From Lactobacillus sp. ESL0679 (GTDB lineage: Bacteria; Bacillota; Bacilli; Lactobacillales; Lactobacillaceae): 64,000 nucleotides of DNA. The position numbers were made by a program, and so were the translations under genes. The stretch covers positions 186,001 to 250,000 of the forward strand of contig NZ_JAQTIG010000002.1 of NCBI RefSeq assembly GCF_029433515.1. Reading direction: 5' to 3'. Shown one piece after another: positions 9,649 through 17,835 of this stretch (the stretch's first letter is position 1; every line of letters begins with the position of its first letter). The notes below the pieces were generated by a model, which had not been told where the DNA came from, did not search any database, and saw nothing but the letters and a program-made list of their open reading frames with translations.

Positions 9649-10769
9649 TTTCTATTTGCCCAATATTGGTAAAAGTCAACACGCAAGTTACCGTTAAATA
9701 ATTTACGCTTTTTAGTTGACCTTTGACCGAAACATTTTTCAAAATCAGGGTCACCAACCAAGTAATATTGACTAAAGCTGTCATATTTACGGAAGACTTC
9801 ACCCATTTGCTTATATAATGCTTCAGCAGATTCCTTATCTTTTAATCGTTTACCGTATGGTGGGTTAGCAATAATGACGCCATTTTCTAGGTCTGTCGCA
9901 AAATCCTTAACCGCTACCTGCTTAAAGTTAATATCCTGCAGTACGCCAGCATTATGAGCATTCAACTTAGCAATTTCCAAAATTGACTGGTCAATATCAC
10001 TGGCCCAGATTGGCTGCTCTAGTGGTCGAACTTGAGATTTAGCTTCTTCTAGTGCTGCTTCGTGCAAACTAGCATCAAACCAGTCGAAGCCGTCAAAAGC
10101 AAATTTGCGCCAAGTACCAGGAGCAATGTTTCTGGCAATTAACGCTGCCTCAATTGCCAAAGTTCCTGAACCAGTCATGGGATCAATTAATGGGTGTGTA
10201 CCATCATAAGGGGTCAACTTGATTAGGCTGGCCGCAAAATTTTCTTTTAACGGTGCGCCACCGTGTTCGATGCGATAGCCACGCTTAAACAAACTCGCGC
10301 CAGTTGTATCAAGAGAAACTCGCGCTGTATCTTTATAAATGTGAATGTCTAGCGGATATTCGTTGCCACTTTCTGGTAAAAAGCCACGACGGTGATACTG
10401 GTCAGACATTTTATTGACAATGGCCTTTTTAACAATCGATTGAATGCCCGGCTCAGAATGCAGCTTTGACCTAACGGAACGGCCTTGAACTGGAAACTTG
10501 GCATCGATTGGCAATAAGTCTGCCCAGTCAAAATCGTAGACTTGGTTATACAGCGTGTCAAAGTCAGTAGCCTTGAACTCTTTTAGCAAAATTTTAACGC
10601 GGTCTGCGGTTCGCAGCCACAGGTTAGTCTTAACGATATCTGCTTGATTACCCTTAAAGAAAACCCGGCCATTTTCTGTTTTGGTTTCATAACCAAGTGA
10701 TTGTAATTCTTTGGCGACGACACTTTCAAAGCCCGCGCCCATTGTTGTGTAAAGTTGGTATTGTTTCAT
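9645..10769 (-). CDS. THUMP-domain rRNA N2-guanine methyltransferase (YpsC/RlmL type)
   Basis: About 374 aa from the chosen start. A THUMP RNA-binding domain (residues 45-155) is followed by a Rossmann SAM-binding domain with DPMTGSGTLAIEAAL and the catalytic motif ANPPYGKRL. It methylates guanine N2 in rRNA. The frame extends five codons further upstream, but the ATG at 10769 is preceded by AAAAGGATC at good spacing, so that start is preferred. The position directly beside rnpB and gpsB matches Bacillus ypsC. Confidence 0.88.
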   Translation of the reverse strand: MKQYQLYTTMGAGFESVVAKELQSLGYETKTENGRVFFKGNQADIVKTNLWLRTADRVKILLKEFKATDFDTLYNQVYDFDWADLLPIDAKFPVQGRSVRSKLHSEPGIQSIVKKAIVNKMSDQYHRRGFLPESGNEYPLDIHIYKDTARVSLDTTGASLFKRGYRIEHGGAPLKENFAASLIKLTPYDGTHPLIDPMTGSGTLAIEAALIARNIAPGTWRKFAFDGFDWFDASLHEAALEEAKSQVRPLEQPIWASDIDQSILEIAKLNAHNAGVLQDINFKQVAVKDFATDLENGVIIANPPYGKRLKDKESAEALYKQMGEVFRKYDSFSQYYLVGDPDFEKCFGQRSTKKRKLFNGNLRVDFYQYWANRK

Positions 10770-10789
10770 AATGATCCTTTTCATTTCTT

Positions 10790-10826
10790 AAAAAAAGCGT
10801 TGAGCCCTTTGAAAAGCTCAACGCTG
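10790..10826 (-). terminator. rnpB terminator
   Basis: Perfect 10-bp stem AGCGTTGAGC/GCTCAACGCT (10796-10805 with 10816-10825), followed on the minus strand by a U-run. It lies immediately after the predicted 3' end of the RNase P RNA. Confidence 0.9.
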
Positions 10827-10829
10827 CCA

Positions 10830-11201
10830 GTGCAAATTTTTATAAGCCACGTTCTGTTCCAGTAATTTTGGCAAAATTACCTTCAGCAGCCATCTATCTT
10901 TACTATAAAGTAATCCAACCTTTAGTTCAATTTCTTAGGTTGAGACGCCCCCACCAAATTTGGGTTGCACGCTCGCAGGGTTTACCTCGTTCCACCAGCA
11001 GCGTTTCCACTGCTGCTTCGTCACTGTGGCACTTTTCAGGATAGTCATGCATATCAAAGACTTAGCACTTTTTCCGCCGTAATTAAAAATTCTTTAGCTT
11101 ATTGGGCTAAATACGAACACTACAAGCATCGCAGCTTGTGCGTGCGTGGACTTTCCTCAGCTCGGCACAAAGCCAAACCGCGACCGCTCAAAATTCACAC
11201 T
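10830..11201 (-). ncRNA. rnpB: RNase P RNA (Bacillus type B)
   Basis: On the minus strand the conserved 5' core reads GAGGAAAGTCCACGCACGC. The 3' core ends ACAGAACGTGGCTTATA, the two halves of the universal P4 region. The ends GTGTGAATTTT and AAAATTTGCAC can pair as P1 with G-U pairs, giving about 370 bases. A TATAAT box at 11209-11214 sits 7-8 bases before the proposed 5' end, and a terminator follows the 3' end. This RNA is the catalytic subunit that matures tRNA 5' ends. The short frame on the plus strand here is spurious. Confidence 0.95.
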
Positions 11202-11208
11202 AAAAAAG

Positions 11209-11214
11209 ATTATA
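11209..11214 (-). promoter_or_regulatory. rnpB: rnpB -10 box
   Basis: TATAAT on the minus strand, about 8 bases upstream of the P1-defined 5' end of rnpB. Confidence 0.65.
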
Positions 11215-11224
11215 CCAAAAGAAA

Positions 11225-11653
11225 TTACTTTTGTAACCCATAAACTCGTCTTTCCAAGTTATAGACCTTGCGCTCAAGGGCGGAAATGCGTTGAATTATT
11301 GCCATATTAGTCGAATTTTCGGTTTCTTGCTCGCTATCATTATCTACAAAAGAATTAAATGTGCTAGCTTGACTGCTCGGAGTATAAGTCCGGACAGTAT
11401 CAGTTGGCACAGTACGCCGTGATTGCTGATTTTTTAGCGTTTTTTCTTTTTTCTGGTCAGTGATTAATTTTCCTTGCAAATCGCCGATTTGACCATAGAG
11501 GTCCTCGATAATTTGTTCAAAAGTATCATAATCAGCAATTACCTTATCTAAGAAGGCATCGACTTCGTCTGGGTCAATGCCCTTGACCTTAGTTCTAAAT
11601 TGTTTTTTTAAAATATCCTCAGTGGATAATTGAATATCATTTAAATCTGGCAT
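11225..11653 (-). CDS. gpsB: GpsB cell-division/peptidoglycan adaptor
   Basis: 142 aa. The N-terminal DivIVA/GpsB domain reads STEDILKKQFRTKVKGIDPDEVDAFLDKV, with a coiled coil to about residue 75. A Ser/Thr/Gln-rich linker and a C-terminal helix (MAIIQRISALERKVYNLERRV) follow. GpsB binds cytoplasmic tails of penicillin-binding proteins and coordinates wall synthesis at division. At 142 aa it is longer than Bacillus GpsB (about 98 aa), mainly because of the linker. A ponA-type PBP lies close by beyond ypsA and recU, the conserved neighbourhood. Confidence 0.92.
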   Translation of the reverse strand: MPDLNDIQLSTEDILKKQFRTKVKGIDPDEVDAFLDKVIADYDTFEQIIEDLYGQIGDLQGKLITDQKKEKTLKNQQSRRTVPTDTVRTYTPSSQASTFNSFVDNDSEQETENSTNMAIIQRISALERKVYNLERRVYGLQK

Positions 11654-11744
11654 AGTAATGACAACTCCTTTATCATACCCTCTTATTTTAGCAAAAAGAG
11701 TACCAGCTTAACACCGTAAATTTAACTTTAAGAAATATTTTCGG

Positions 11745-12314
11745 TTATTCTGACAGCTTTTTATCCTCAAGACTTTCCTGATATTCTTCCGCAGCATCTT
11801 GTAAATCATAAAAATCAATTAATTCTAGGGGATAATCCTTGGTTTCTTGGTATTTTTTGATTAAATTATAATCAAATTTTGGCTTACCCGGATTTTCGGG
11901 ATCATAAATCATTAATGCTTGATCCGTATGTGTCAACATAAAGTCTTGATAATTCCGCAGCTGCACCGGACTTTGGTAAGCATTGCTTGAAGTTGAAGCG
12001 TAAAAATCAACTTGATTCTTTAAATTGATAAATTTCCCTTGGTTGGCCTCATTCCAGCGGCCTGCAAATTCCTCGTACGGCGTGATTATTGAAATGCGCA
12101 AAGGATAACGTTCACGTAATTTGATTGCCACCTCACTGGCCCACTGTTCAACTCCTAAGTTAGCGCCGGTAATTACCCAATCAAGTTGCCCATCTTCTAA
12201 ACGGGCTGTCATATGTTTTTCTAAAACCAACTTGATGATCTTTATTTTAGGATCTTTATCACCAAAAGTATTTAATTCGTAATTTCTATAACCAGTAACC
12301 CACAGTCGTTGCAT
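11745..12314 (-). CDS. ypsA: YpsA-family (DUF1273, SLOG superfamily) protein
   Basis: 189 aa. It starts MQRLWVTGYRNYELNTFG and contains VITGANLGVEQWASEVAIKL and a FAGRWNEANQGKF stretch typical of UPF0398/YpsA, a SLOG-fold family thought to bind nucleotide-type ligands and linked genetically to division in Bacillus and Staphylococcus. It is divergent from recU and upstream of gpsB, the usual context. Confidence 0.88.
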   Translation of the reverse strand: MQRLWVTGYRNYELNTFGDKDPKIKIIKLVLEKHMTARLEDGQLDWVITGANLGVEQWASEVAIKLRERYPLRISIITPYEEFAGRWNEANQGKFINLKNQVDFYASTSSNAYQSPVQLRNYQDFMLTHTDQALMIYDPENPGKPKFDYNLIKKYQETKDYPLELIDFYDLQDAAEEYQESLEDKKLSE

Positions 12315-12358
12315 AGTGAAAGAGATGGCTCCTTGTTCAAAATTTTTTTCTTTATTGC

Positions 12359-12364
12359 TATAAT
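12359..12364 (+). promoter_or_regulatory. recU-ponA -10 box
   Basis: TATAAT preceded by TGC (extended -10) 20 bases upstream of the recU start codon, with AGGAG between. No strong -35 was found. Confidence 0.5.
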
Positions 12365-12383
12365 GCTAGCAGGAGTGAGATTG

Positions 12384-13019
12384 ATGGTCAAATATCCAAG
12401 CGGTAGTTTAGCCGCATTTCGTAAATCAACTAAAGAGCCCAAAATCCGCAAAAACTTTGAACACCGCAAGAATGTCAGTTTTTCTGGACGCGGGATGACT
12501 TTGGAACAAATGATTAACGAGTCAAATAAATATTATCGTTTAAAGGAGATTGCCGTTGTGCATAAAAAGCCAACGCCAGTACAGATTGTCAAGGTTGATT
12601 ATCCCAAACGCTCTCGAGCTGTAATCCGCGAAGCATACTTTCGCCAAGAGTCGACAACGGACTATAATGGGGTATATCAAGGTTATTATTTAGACTTTGA
12701 AGCCAAAGAAACCAAAAACAAGACTAATTTCCCGCTAAAAAACTTTCATGAACACCAAATTGTGCATTTGGAAGAATGTCTAAAGCAGCAAGGAATTTGC
12801 TTTACCATCATTGGTTTTACAAGCTTAAAGCGGTACTTTGTTACCCCGGCTAGTTTCATCATTAAAGCATGGTGGACCAAGGATAAGAGCTCGGTAACTT
12901 TACCTGAGGTAGAAAAATGGTCGGTTGAAATTAACAGCGGTTTTCAGCCTACGCTGCCCTATTTAATCGCTGTTGACCGTTTTATTACAGATAGGAATAT
13001 GAGTAATGGCAAACAATAA
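12384..13019 (+). CDS. recU: Holliday junction resolvase RecU
   Basis: 211 aa from the ATG at 12384, chosen because AGGAGTGAG lies just upstream and the protein then begins MVKYPSGS as in the family. The frame extends 25 codons further, but that stretch contains the promoter and RBS. Conserved blocks include SGRGMTLEQMINESN and the nuclease core DYNGVYQGYYLDFEAKET. RecU resolves recombination intermediates. It overlaps ponA by 14 bases, the recU-ponA pair known from Bacillus. Confidence 0.93.
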   Translation: MVKYPSGSLAAFRKSTKEPKIRKNFEHRKNVSFSGRGMTLEQMINESNKYYRLKEIAVVHKKPTPVQIVKVDYPKRSRAVIREAYFRQESTTDYNGVYQGYYLDFEAKETKNKTNFPLKNFHEHQIVHLEECLKQQGICFTIIGFTSLKRYFVTPASFIIKAWWTKDKSSVTLPEVEKWSVEINSGFQPTLPYLIAVDRFITDRNMSNGKQ

Positions 13020-15330
13020 ATCTAGTTCAAATAATCAGCGCCAGTCACGCCGAGAATATCGACAAAAGCAGCCTAAACCCTTGTGGTGGCGCATAATTAA
13101 GTGGTGCCTTCTAGCTGCCCTGCTATTAATTGTTTCGGGAATTGGTCTTTTTGCATATTATGCAAAGGATGCGCCCAATATCAGTCAAGCCCAGCTTGAA
13201 AGCGGCGGCTCATCCGGCTTTTACACTACTAATGGTAAGTTTCTTTTATCATTAGGTTCAGAAAAGCGGATCTATGTTAAGGACAGTCCTAAATTACAGC
13301 TGCTTAAGGATGCGGTGGTTTCTGTTGAGGATAAACGCTTCTATAAAGATAAGTTAGGTATTGACCCAATTAGAATCGCTGGTTCAATGTTGACTAACGC
13401 TCAAAGCAAAGGGATTGCTGCTGGTGGGTCAACAATTACCCAACAGCTAGTTAAGTTAACGGTCTTTTCAACAGATGCTTCGCAAAGGACATTGCGACGT
13501 AAGGCTCAAGAAGCATGGCTGGCAATGCGCGTTCAGCGCGAATATACGCATGATGAAATTCTGGAATTTTACATTAATAAGGTTTACATGAATTACGGTA
13601 ATTATGGCATTGGTACTGCTGCTAATTATTATTATGGTAAGAGTATTAGCAAGCTGGACCTGGCACAAACGGCCTTACTTGCTGGGATGCCCAACAGACC
13701 AACCGCTTATAATCCGTATACCTACCCTAAATATGCTAAATATCGCCGAAACATCGTTTTAAATGCAATGCTTGATAATAAGAAAATCACGCAAGCGCAA
13801 TACGATAAGGCAAGTAAAGAAAGCATTAAAAAAGGTCTAAAGCATCATAGTCAAAAAGCACAAACCAAATTACGCCAGATTGATGATCCTTACATTAAAG
13901 AAGCAATTGGTGAGGTGCAAGACAAGGGTTTTGATCCTTATCGTGATAACCTCAAAATTACGGTGAATATCGACCAAAAGGCCCAAAATAAGCTTTATGA
14001 GCTTGCTAATAATGGTCTAGTACCTTTTACTAATGATCAAATGCAGGTTGGCGCCACAGTTGTTGATCCAAGCAACGGTCACATTGTTGCTATTCTAGGT
14101 GGACGGCACTTGCCTTCTGTTCAGCTCGGGCTTGATCGTGCTGTTCAGACCAGTCGTTCAACTGGGTCTTCAATTAAGCCAGTGCTTGATTATGGTCCAG
14201 CAATTCAATATTTAAACTGGTCGACGGCCAAAATGCTTGATGACAGTAAATACTATTACCCTGGCACGAATGTGCAACTTTATGACTGGGATAACAAGTA
14301 CGATGGCATGATGACCATGCGTCATGCATTGGAGCAGTCCCGTAATGTTCCTGCTGTTAAGACTTTGAAGCAAGTTGGTGTTCCTAAAGCTGCTGCTTTT
14401 GCGAAAAAGCTGGGAGTCAACGTTCCAAAATCTTCAGGATTGTCGGTAGCGATTGGAGCTAATGCTTCAAGTATGCAAATGGCCGGTGCCTTTAGTGCTT
14501 TTGCAGCAATGGGTGTTTATCATAAACCACAATTTGTTTCTAAAATCGAAACTCCAGATGGTCTAACCCGCAATTATGATTCTGCTGGTGTTCAGGTAAT
14601 GAGTAAGTCAACGGCGTACATGATTACTGATATGCTTAAGGGTGTCATTAAAAATGGTTCGGGTACTAGTGCCAAAATTGCTGGCTTGCACCAAGCTGGT
14701 AAAACTGGTTCTGTTAAATATTCAGACCAAGATTTGGCTCGCTACCCCGGCTATGCATCAACGCCTAAAGATTCTTGGTTTGTTGGTTACACACAAAGTT
14801 ATGTCATGGGTGTTTGGACAGGCTATGACAATCTAAAAGATGGAACTATTTCTGGTATTGGTCAACAATCTGCTCAGCTGCTGTATAAGAGCATGATGTC
14901 ATATCTGATGCAGAATAAGCCCAATGTTGATTGGCAAAAGCCAAGCTCAGTTATTCGAGCTAGAATTGCTAAAAATTCTAATCCTCCTGAAGTTTCTTCA
15001 AGTGGTCAATGGCAATTATTCGTTCGTGGTCATGCTCCTAGCGGAATTGTTGACGACAGTAGCAATTACGATGAGGATGATGAGCAAGCTGATACCAACA
15101 GCTTTAGTCCAACAACTAACACGCAGCAAAACCATGCGACCAAGCAGCATAAGAAGCAAAACGGCTCAACTGCACAGTCGCACGACAGTCAGCATCATAC
15201 AAATACCCATCAAAATAATCAAAGCAATCATCAACCTGAAAATCATGAGCCAAGTTCTAATGGTTCCTCGTCGTCAAGTTCAACGAATGAAGAAGCACCA
15301 GCTGAAAATGATTCAGGTATTAATCCATAA
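13006..15330 (+). CDS. ponA: Class A penicillin-binding protein 1A (bifunctional)
   Basis: 774 aa. A basic cytoplasmic tail and one membrane anchor (about residues 28-51) precede a GT51 glycosyltransferase with EDKRFYKDKLG and GGSTITQQL (near 109 and 140). The transpeptidase has SSIK (near 388), SRN (near 444) and KTG (near 566). It polymerises and cross-links peptidoglycan outside the membrane. The last 80 residues are a low-complexity Ser/Asn/His/Gln tail, probably disordered. Its gene overlaps recU. Confidence 0.95.
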   Translation: MANNKSSSNNQRQSRREYRQKQPKPLWWRIIKWCLLAALLLIVSGIGLFAYYAKDAPNISQAQLESGGSSGFYTTNGKFLLSLGSEKRIYVKDSPKLQLLKDAVVSVEDKRFYKDKLGIDPIRIAGSMLTNAQSKGIAAGGSTITQQLVKLTVFSTDASQRTLRRKAQEAWLAMRVQREYTHDEILEFYINKVYMNYGNYGIGTAANYYYGKSISKLDLAQTALLAGMPNRPTAYNPYTYPKYAKYRRNIVLNAMLDNKKITQAQYDKASKESIKKGLKHHSQKAQTKLRQIDDPYIKEAIGEVQDKGFDPYRDNLKITVNIDQKAQNKLYELANNGLVPFTNDQMQVGATVVDPSNGHIVAILGGRHLPSVQLGLDRAVQTSRSTGSSIKPVLDYGPAIQYLNWSTAKMLDDSKYYYPGTNVQLYDWDNKYDGMMTMRHALEQSRNVPAVKTLKQVGVPKAAAFAKKLGVNVPKSSGLSVAIGANASSMQMAGAFSAFAAMGVYHKPQFVSKIETPDGLTRNYDSAGVQVMSKSTAYMITDMLKGVIKNGSGTSAKIAGLHQAGKTGSVKYSDQDLARYPGYASTPKDSWFVGYTQSYVMGVWTGYDNLKDGTISGIGQQSAQLLYKSMMSYLMQNKPNVDWQKPSSVIRARIAKNSNPPEVSSSGQWQLFVRGHAPSGIVDDSSNYDEDDEQADTNSFSPTTNTQQNHATKQHKKQNGSTAQSHDSQHHTNTHQNNQSNHQPENHEPSSNGSSSSSSTNEEAPAENDSGINP

Positions 15331-15342
15331 AGTTTAATAACA

Positions 15343-15376
15343 CCAAAAAAGGCCTTCACGTTGTGAAGACCTTTTG
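15343..15376. terminator. Bidirectional terminator between ponA and the ABC-F gene
   Basis: Stem AAAAGGCCTTCAC/GTGAAGACCTTTT with a short GTT loop and one mismatch, A-run left and T-run right. Confidence 0.85.
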
Positions 15377-15377
15377 C

Positions 15378-16922
15378 TTATCTAATTAACTTTTGTAATT
15401 GCTGTGTAATTTCCTTGATTTGTGCCAAAGTTGCCGTAGGATCGGCAATCATTTGATCACGTTTGAATTTAAGCAGCGCAATTTTTTCTTGCTTCTGATT
15501 ACTATTTGATTGCAGATAAGCCCCATTAAGCAGTAGACCATCTTTGATTTGCCAGTTAGGCAAATTCAGATCGGTAATAAATTTTTGGTCATGTGACACG
15601 ACAATCAAAGCAAACGGATAATTTTTTATAAAATCTGTTAGAGCTGTAATTGAGCTAATGTCTAAAAAATTAGTTGGTTCATCAAGTAGCAGTAAATTAT
15701 GCCGCCCTAACAATACCTGAGCTAAATTAAAGCAGACCAATTGACCCCCGCTCAATTTTGTAATTGGCTGATTAAATGCCACTTGTAAATGCAAATCACC
15801 TAAAAGCTGCATTGTTGTGCTACGAGCAAAAATTGATCCTTGTAAAATTTGGTGCAAGACAGTTTCCTGTGATAGCGAAGCTGTTAAGTCCTGATTAAAA
15901 TAACCAGTGCTTAATTGCTTGTTATAAAATCCAGTTAGGTGCTGACCTGCTAATTGTTTCAAAAAGACAGACTTACCACTACCATTAGGTCCAGTTAGGA
16001 CAATTTTACTATTAGCTTGCAGCCGTAATTCGTGAGTAATCTTAAACAGTTCTTGATTTTGCCAAGAAACATTTTGCGGTTTAATGCTTATTAGATTAGC
16101 TTTGGCTGGTAAATTTAATTTACTCAAATCAGCAGTAATATTTTTAAGTGTAATTGGCTGTTGCTTATAAGGATGCTTACCTGCTGCGGCTTCTGCCGCA
16201 ATTTTTTTGGTTAAAATTCGACTTTGCCGCAATAATTTTCGTTCTGTCCCAGTGGCATCACCACGTGATTTCCAATCTGATGTGGAAATTCCTGCTTTAC
16301 GTTTGCGAGCAGTATGACCTTGATTTTGTTTATTCTGGTACTCTTTTTGCAGTCGCTTGCGTTTTAATTCATGTTGGTGCACTTGAACTTCATGGCTTTC
16401 TTTTTCGCGAGCTGAATGCTGTTCGTAGGCTGCAAAATTGCCGCTAAAGGCAGTAATTTGCTGGTTCTTTAACTCCCAAGTATGATTGGTAACGACATTC
16501 AGTAATTGCCGATCGTGACTAATGACAAGCAAGGGACAAGTTAGGCTTTGCAACTTAGTAATTAGCCATTTTTGTTCAGCTTCATCTAAATTTGAAGTTG
16601 GTTCGTCAAGCAGCAGCATACTATTTGGTTGCCCTTTTAATTGGTGAAAAGCCGCTTCTAGTGCTGCCTTTTCTTTTTCACCGCCACTGCAATCAGTTTG
16701 CGGCAATAATTGCGGGACATATACCAGTGAGCAATTTTTAATAATTTTACCATGAGCTGTTTCTGGCATTTGCACAATTGCTCGCATTAAAGTCGTTTTA
16801 CCAGCACCATTTTCACCGATTAAACCAACTTTTTCATTTGTACTAATTTTTAAATGTGGGATTACGAATAGCTTTGTCCCCTGATGATTAATTGTTAGAT
16901 TAATAATTTTAATAAATTCCAT
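15378..16922 (-). CDS. ABC-F ribosome-protection-type ATPase
   Basis: About 514 aa. Two ABC ATPase domains have Walker A GENGAGKTT and GPNGSGKS, signatures SGGEK and LSGGQ, and Walker B LLLDEPT in each; there is no membrane domain. A long Lys/Gln/Arg-rich linker separates them, as in ABC-F factors that bind the E-site and dislodge drugs or rescue stalled ribosomes. The ATG at 16922 is preferred over the GTG three codons upstream because AGGTGTG lies 8 bases before it. Upstream lie a leader ORF and a long hairpin, the arrangement used by Vga/Lsa/Msr genes for antibiotic-sensing attenuation. The drug or stress specificity cannot be read. Confidence 0.88.
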   Translation of the reverse strand: MEFIKIINLTINHQGTKLFVIPHLKISTNEKVGLIGENGAGKTTLMRAIVQMPETAHGKIIKNCSLVYVPQLLPQTDCSGGEKEKAALEAAFHQLKGQPNSMLLLDEPTSNLDEAEQKWLITKLQSLTCPLLVISHDRQLLNVVTNHTWELKNQQITAFSGNFAAYEQHSAREKESHEVQVHQHELKRKRLQKEYQNKQNQGHTARKRKAGISTSDWKSRGDATGTERKLLRQSRILTKKIAAEAAAGKHPYKQQPITLKNITADLSKLNLPAKANLISIKPQNVSWQNQELFKITHELRLQANSKIVLTGPNGSGKSVFLKQLAGQHLTGFYNKQLSTGYFNQDLTASLSQETVLHQILQGSIFARSTTMQLLGDLHLQVAFNQPITKLSGGQLVCFNLAQVLLGRHNLLLLDEPTNFLDISSITALTDFIKNYPFALIVVSHDQKFITDLNLPNWQIKDGLLLNGAYLQSNSNQKQEKIALLKFKRDQMIADPTATLAQIKEITQQLQKLIR

Positions 16923-16961
16923 AACTATCACACCTACAATTCAGTATTAATTGATTTAGCC

Positions 16962-17022
16962 ATGGAATTTGCTCTAACAAAAGTTTTTTAAATAAAAATT
17001 GCTCTTGTTAGGCAATCTCCAT
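16962..17022 (-). promoter_or_regulatory. Leader hairpin (putative attenuator) of the ABC-F gene
   Basis: On the minus strand the 5' arm (17022-17002) starts in the last codons of the leader ORF, ATGGAGATTGC then CTAACAAGAG. It pairs with CTTTTGTTAG-A-GCAAATTCCAT (16983-16962), about 20 pairs with one bulge and one mismatch. An inner TTTTT/AAAAA stem sits in the loop. The leader stop codon TAA lies in the 5' arm, so a ribosome paused on the leader would melt it. No U-run follows the 3' arm, so the switch may not act as a simple terminator. Confidence 0.65.
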
Positions 17023-17052
17023 CGCTTGTTTACTAGTTAATTGGATTCTCAT
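17008..17052 (-). CDS. 14-codon leader peptide of the ABC-F gene
   Basis: A short frame, ATG to TAA, encodes MRIQLTSKQAMEIA. It is preceded by AAGGAAG 8 bases upstream. An in-frame ATG two codons earlier could add MT, but would sit too close to the RBS. It lies 85 bases upstream of the ABC-F start, with the hairpin at 16962-17022 overlapping its 3' half. Inferred role: ribosome stalling on the peptide controls ABC-F expression. Confidence 0.6.
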   Translation of the reverse strand: MRIQLTSKQAMEIA

Positions 17053-17128
17053 TGTCATCACTTCCTTGTAAATAAATTTGCTCTTCAGCATAACAATATT
17101 TTTAATAATTTTATCATGATTAGATGAA

Positions 17129-17162
17129 AGAAAAAAGACCTAGTCAAAACTAGATCTCTTAA
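17129..17162 (-). terminator. Terminator after nth
   Basis: On the minus strand AGATCTAGT pairs with ACTAGGTCT (one wobble) and is followed by TTTTTTC. It ends the dnaD-nth transcript before the ABC-F leader. Confidence 0.75.
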
Positions 17163-17211
17163 TGTTGATTGAATTATCATAATACTATCTTTTAGTGCAC
17201 ATAACGACAAT

Positions 17212-17835
17212 TTATTTCAAGTAAGTATACGGATCGTCTTTATCGCGGGCTGTCATGGAATAACGGCCAAACAAAATCATTGCGTGGTGCGTGTGAATCC
17301 ATTCTTCAGGCGGTAAAATTTCTTCCAATCTTTTTTCAATTTCCAGTGGTTTTGCATCTTGAGCTACGATGTGGAATCGCTTGGAAATGCGTGAGACATG
17401 AGTGTCAACGGCGATTGCTGGAATGCCAAAGCCATCGGCTAAGACAACGTTAGCAGTCTTTACACCAACTCCTGGTAAAGTAACAAGCGTTTTTTTATCC
17501 CCTGGAATTTGGCAGTCATATTTTTCAACTAAAATTTGGGCGGTTTCTTTGAGGTGCTTGGCCTTAGAATGATACAAGCCAATTTTAGAGATATGATCTT
17601 CAATATCCGCAATTGTTGCCTGTGCCAGCTCAACTGGTGTGGGATAATCAGCGATGAACTGGGGCATTACGCGGTTCACCATCTTATCTGTTGTTTGCGC
17701 ACTCATTAAAACTGCGCAGAGTAAGTGGAAGTTGCTGTCCCAGATGAGTTCGCTTTTAGCGTCAGGATACATTTTATTAATTGTACGTAATACTTTGCGT
17801 GCTTCTTCAGTGCTTAATAATTTTTCGTGTGCCAT
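17212..17835 (-). CDS. nth: Endonuclease III family DNA glycosylase without the 4Fe-4S loop
   Basis: 207 aa. The helix-hairpin-helix LPGVGVKTANVVL carries the catalytic Lys, and AVDTHVSRISKRF the catalytic Asp. It excises oxidised pyrimidines and nicks abasic sites in base-excision repair. The C-terminus reads GRYSMTARDKDDPYTYLK and stops. The four cysteines of the C-X6-C-X2-C-X5-C cluster that normally follow GRYTC are all missing, so no iron-sulphur cluster can form there. It overlaps dnaD by one base; the dnaD-nth order is as in Bacillus. Confidence 0.9.
   Translation of the reverse strand: MAHEKLLSTEEARKVLRTINKMYPDAKSELIWDSNFHLLCAVLMSAQTTDKMVNRVMPQFIADYPTPVELAQATIADIEDHISKIGLYHSKAKHLKETAQILVEKYDCQIPGDKKTLVTLPGVGVKTANVVLADGFGIPAIAVDTHVSRISKRFHIVAQDAKPLEIEKRLEEILPPEEWIHTHHAMILFGRYSMTARDKDDPYTYLK

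Noticed and set aside
10965..11243. A 92-codon plus-strand frame across the region between the methyltransferase and gpsB.
   Set aside because: It is antisense to the RNase P RNA, whose conserved core, promoter and terminator are all on the other strand.
14924..15337. A 137-codon frame overlapping the ponA 3' end.
   Set aside because: It is an out-of-frame reading of the repetitive Ser/Asn/Gln-rich tail of ponA, with no RBS and no family likeness.
15343..15376. A third copy of the island-flanking terminator.
   Set aside because: It resembles them in the stem (GGCCTTCAC against GACCTTCAA) but differs in loop and tail, so it is an ordinary terminator.
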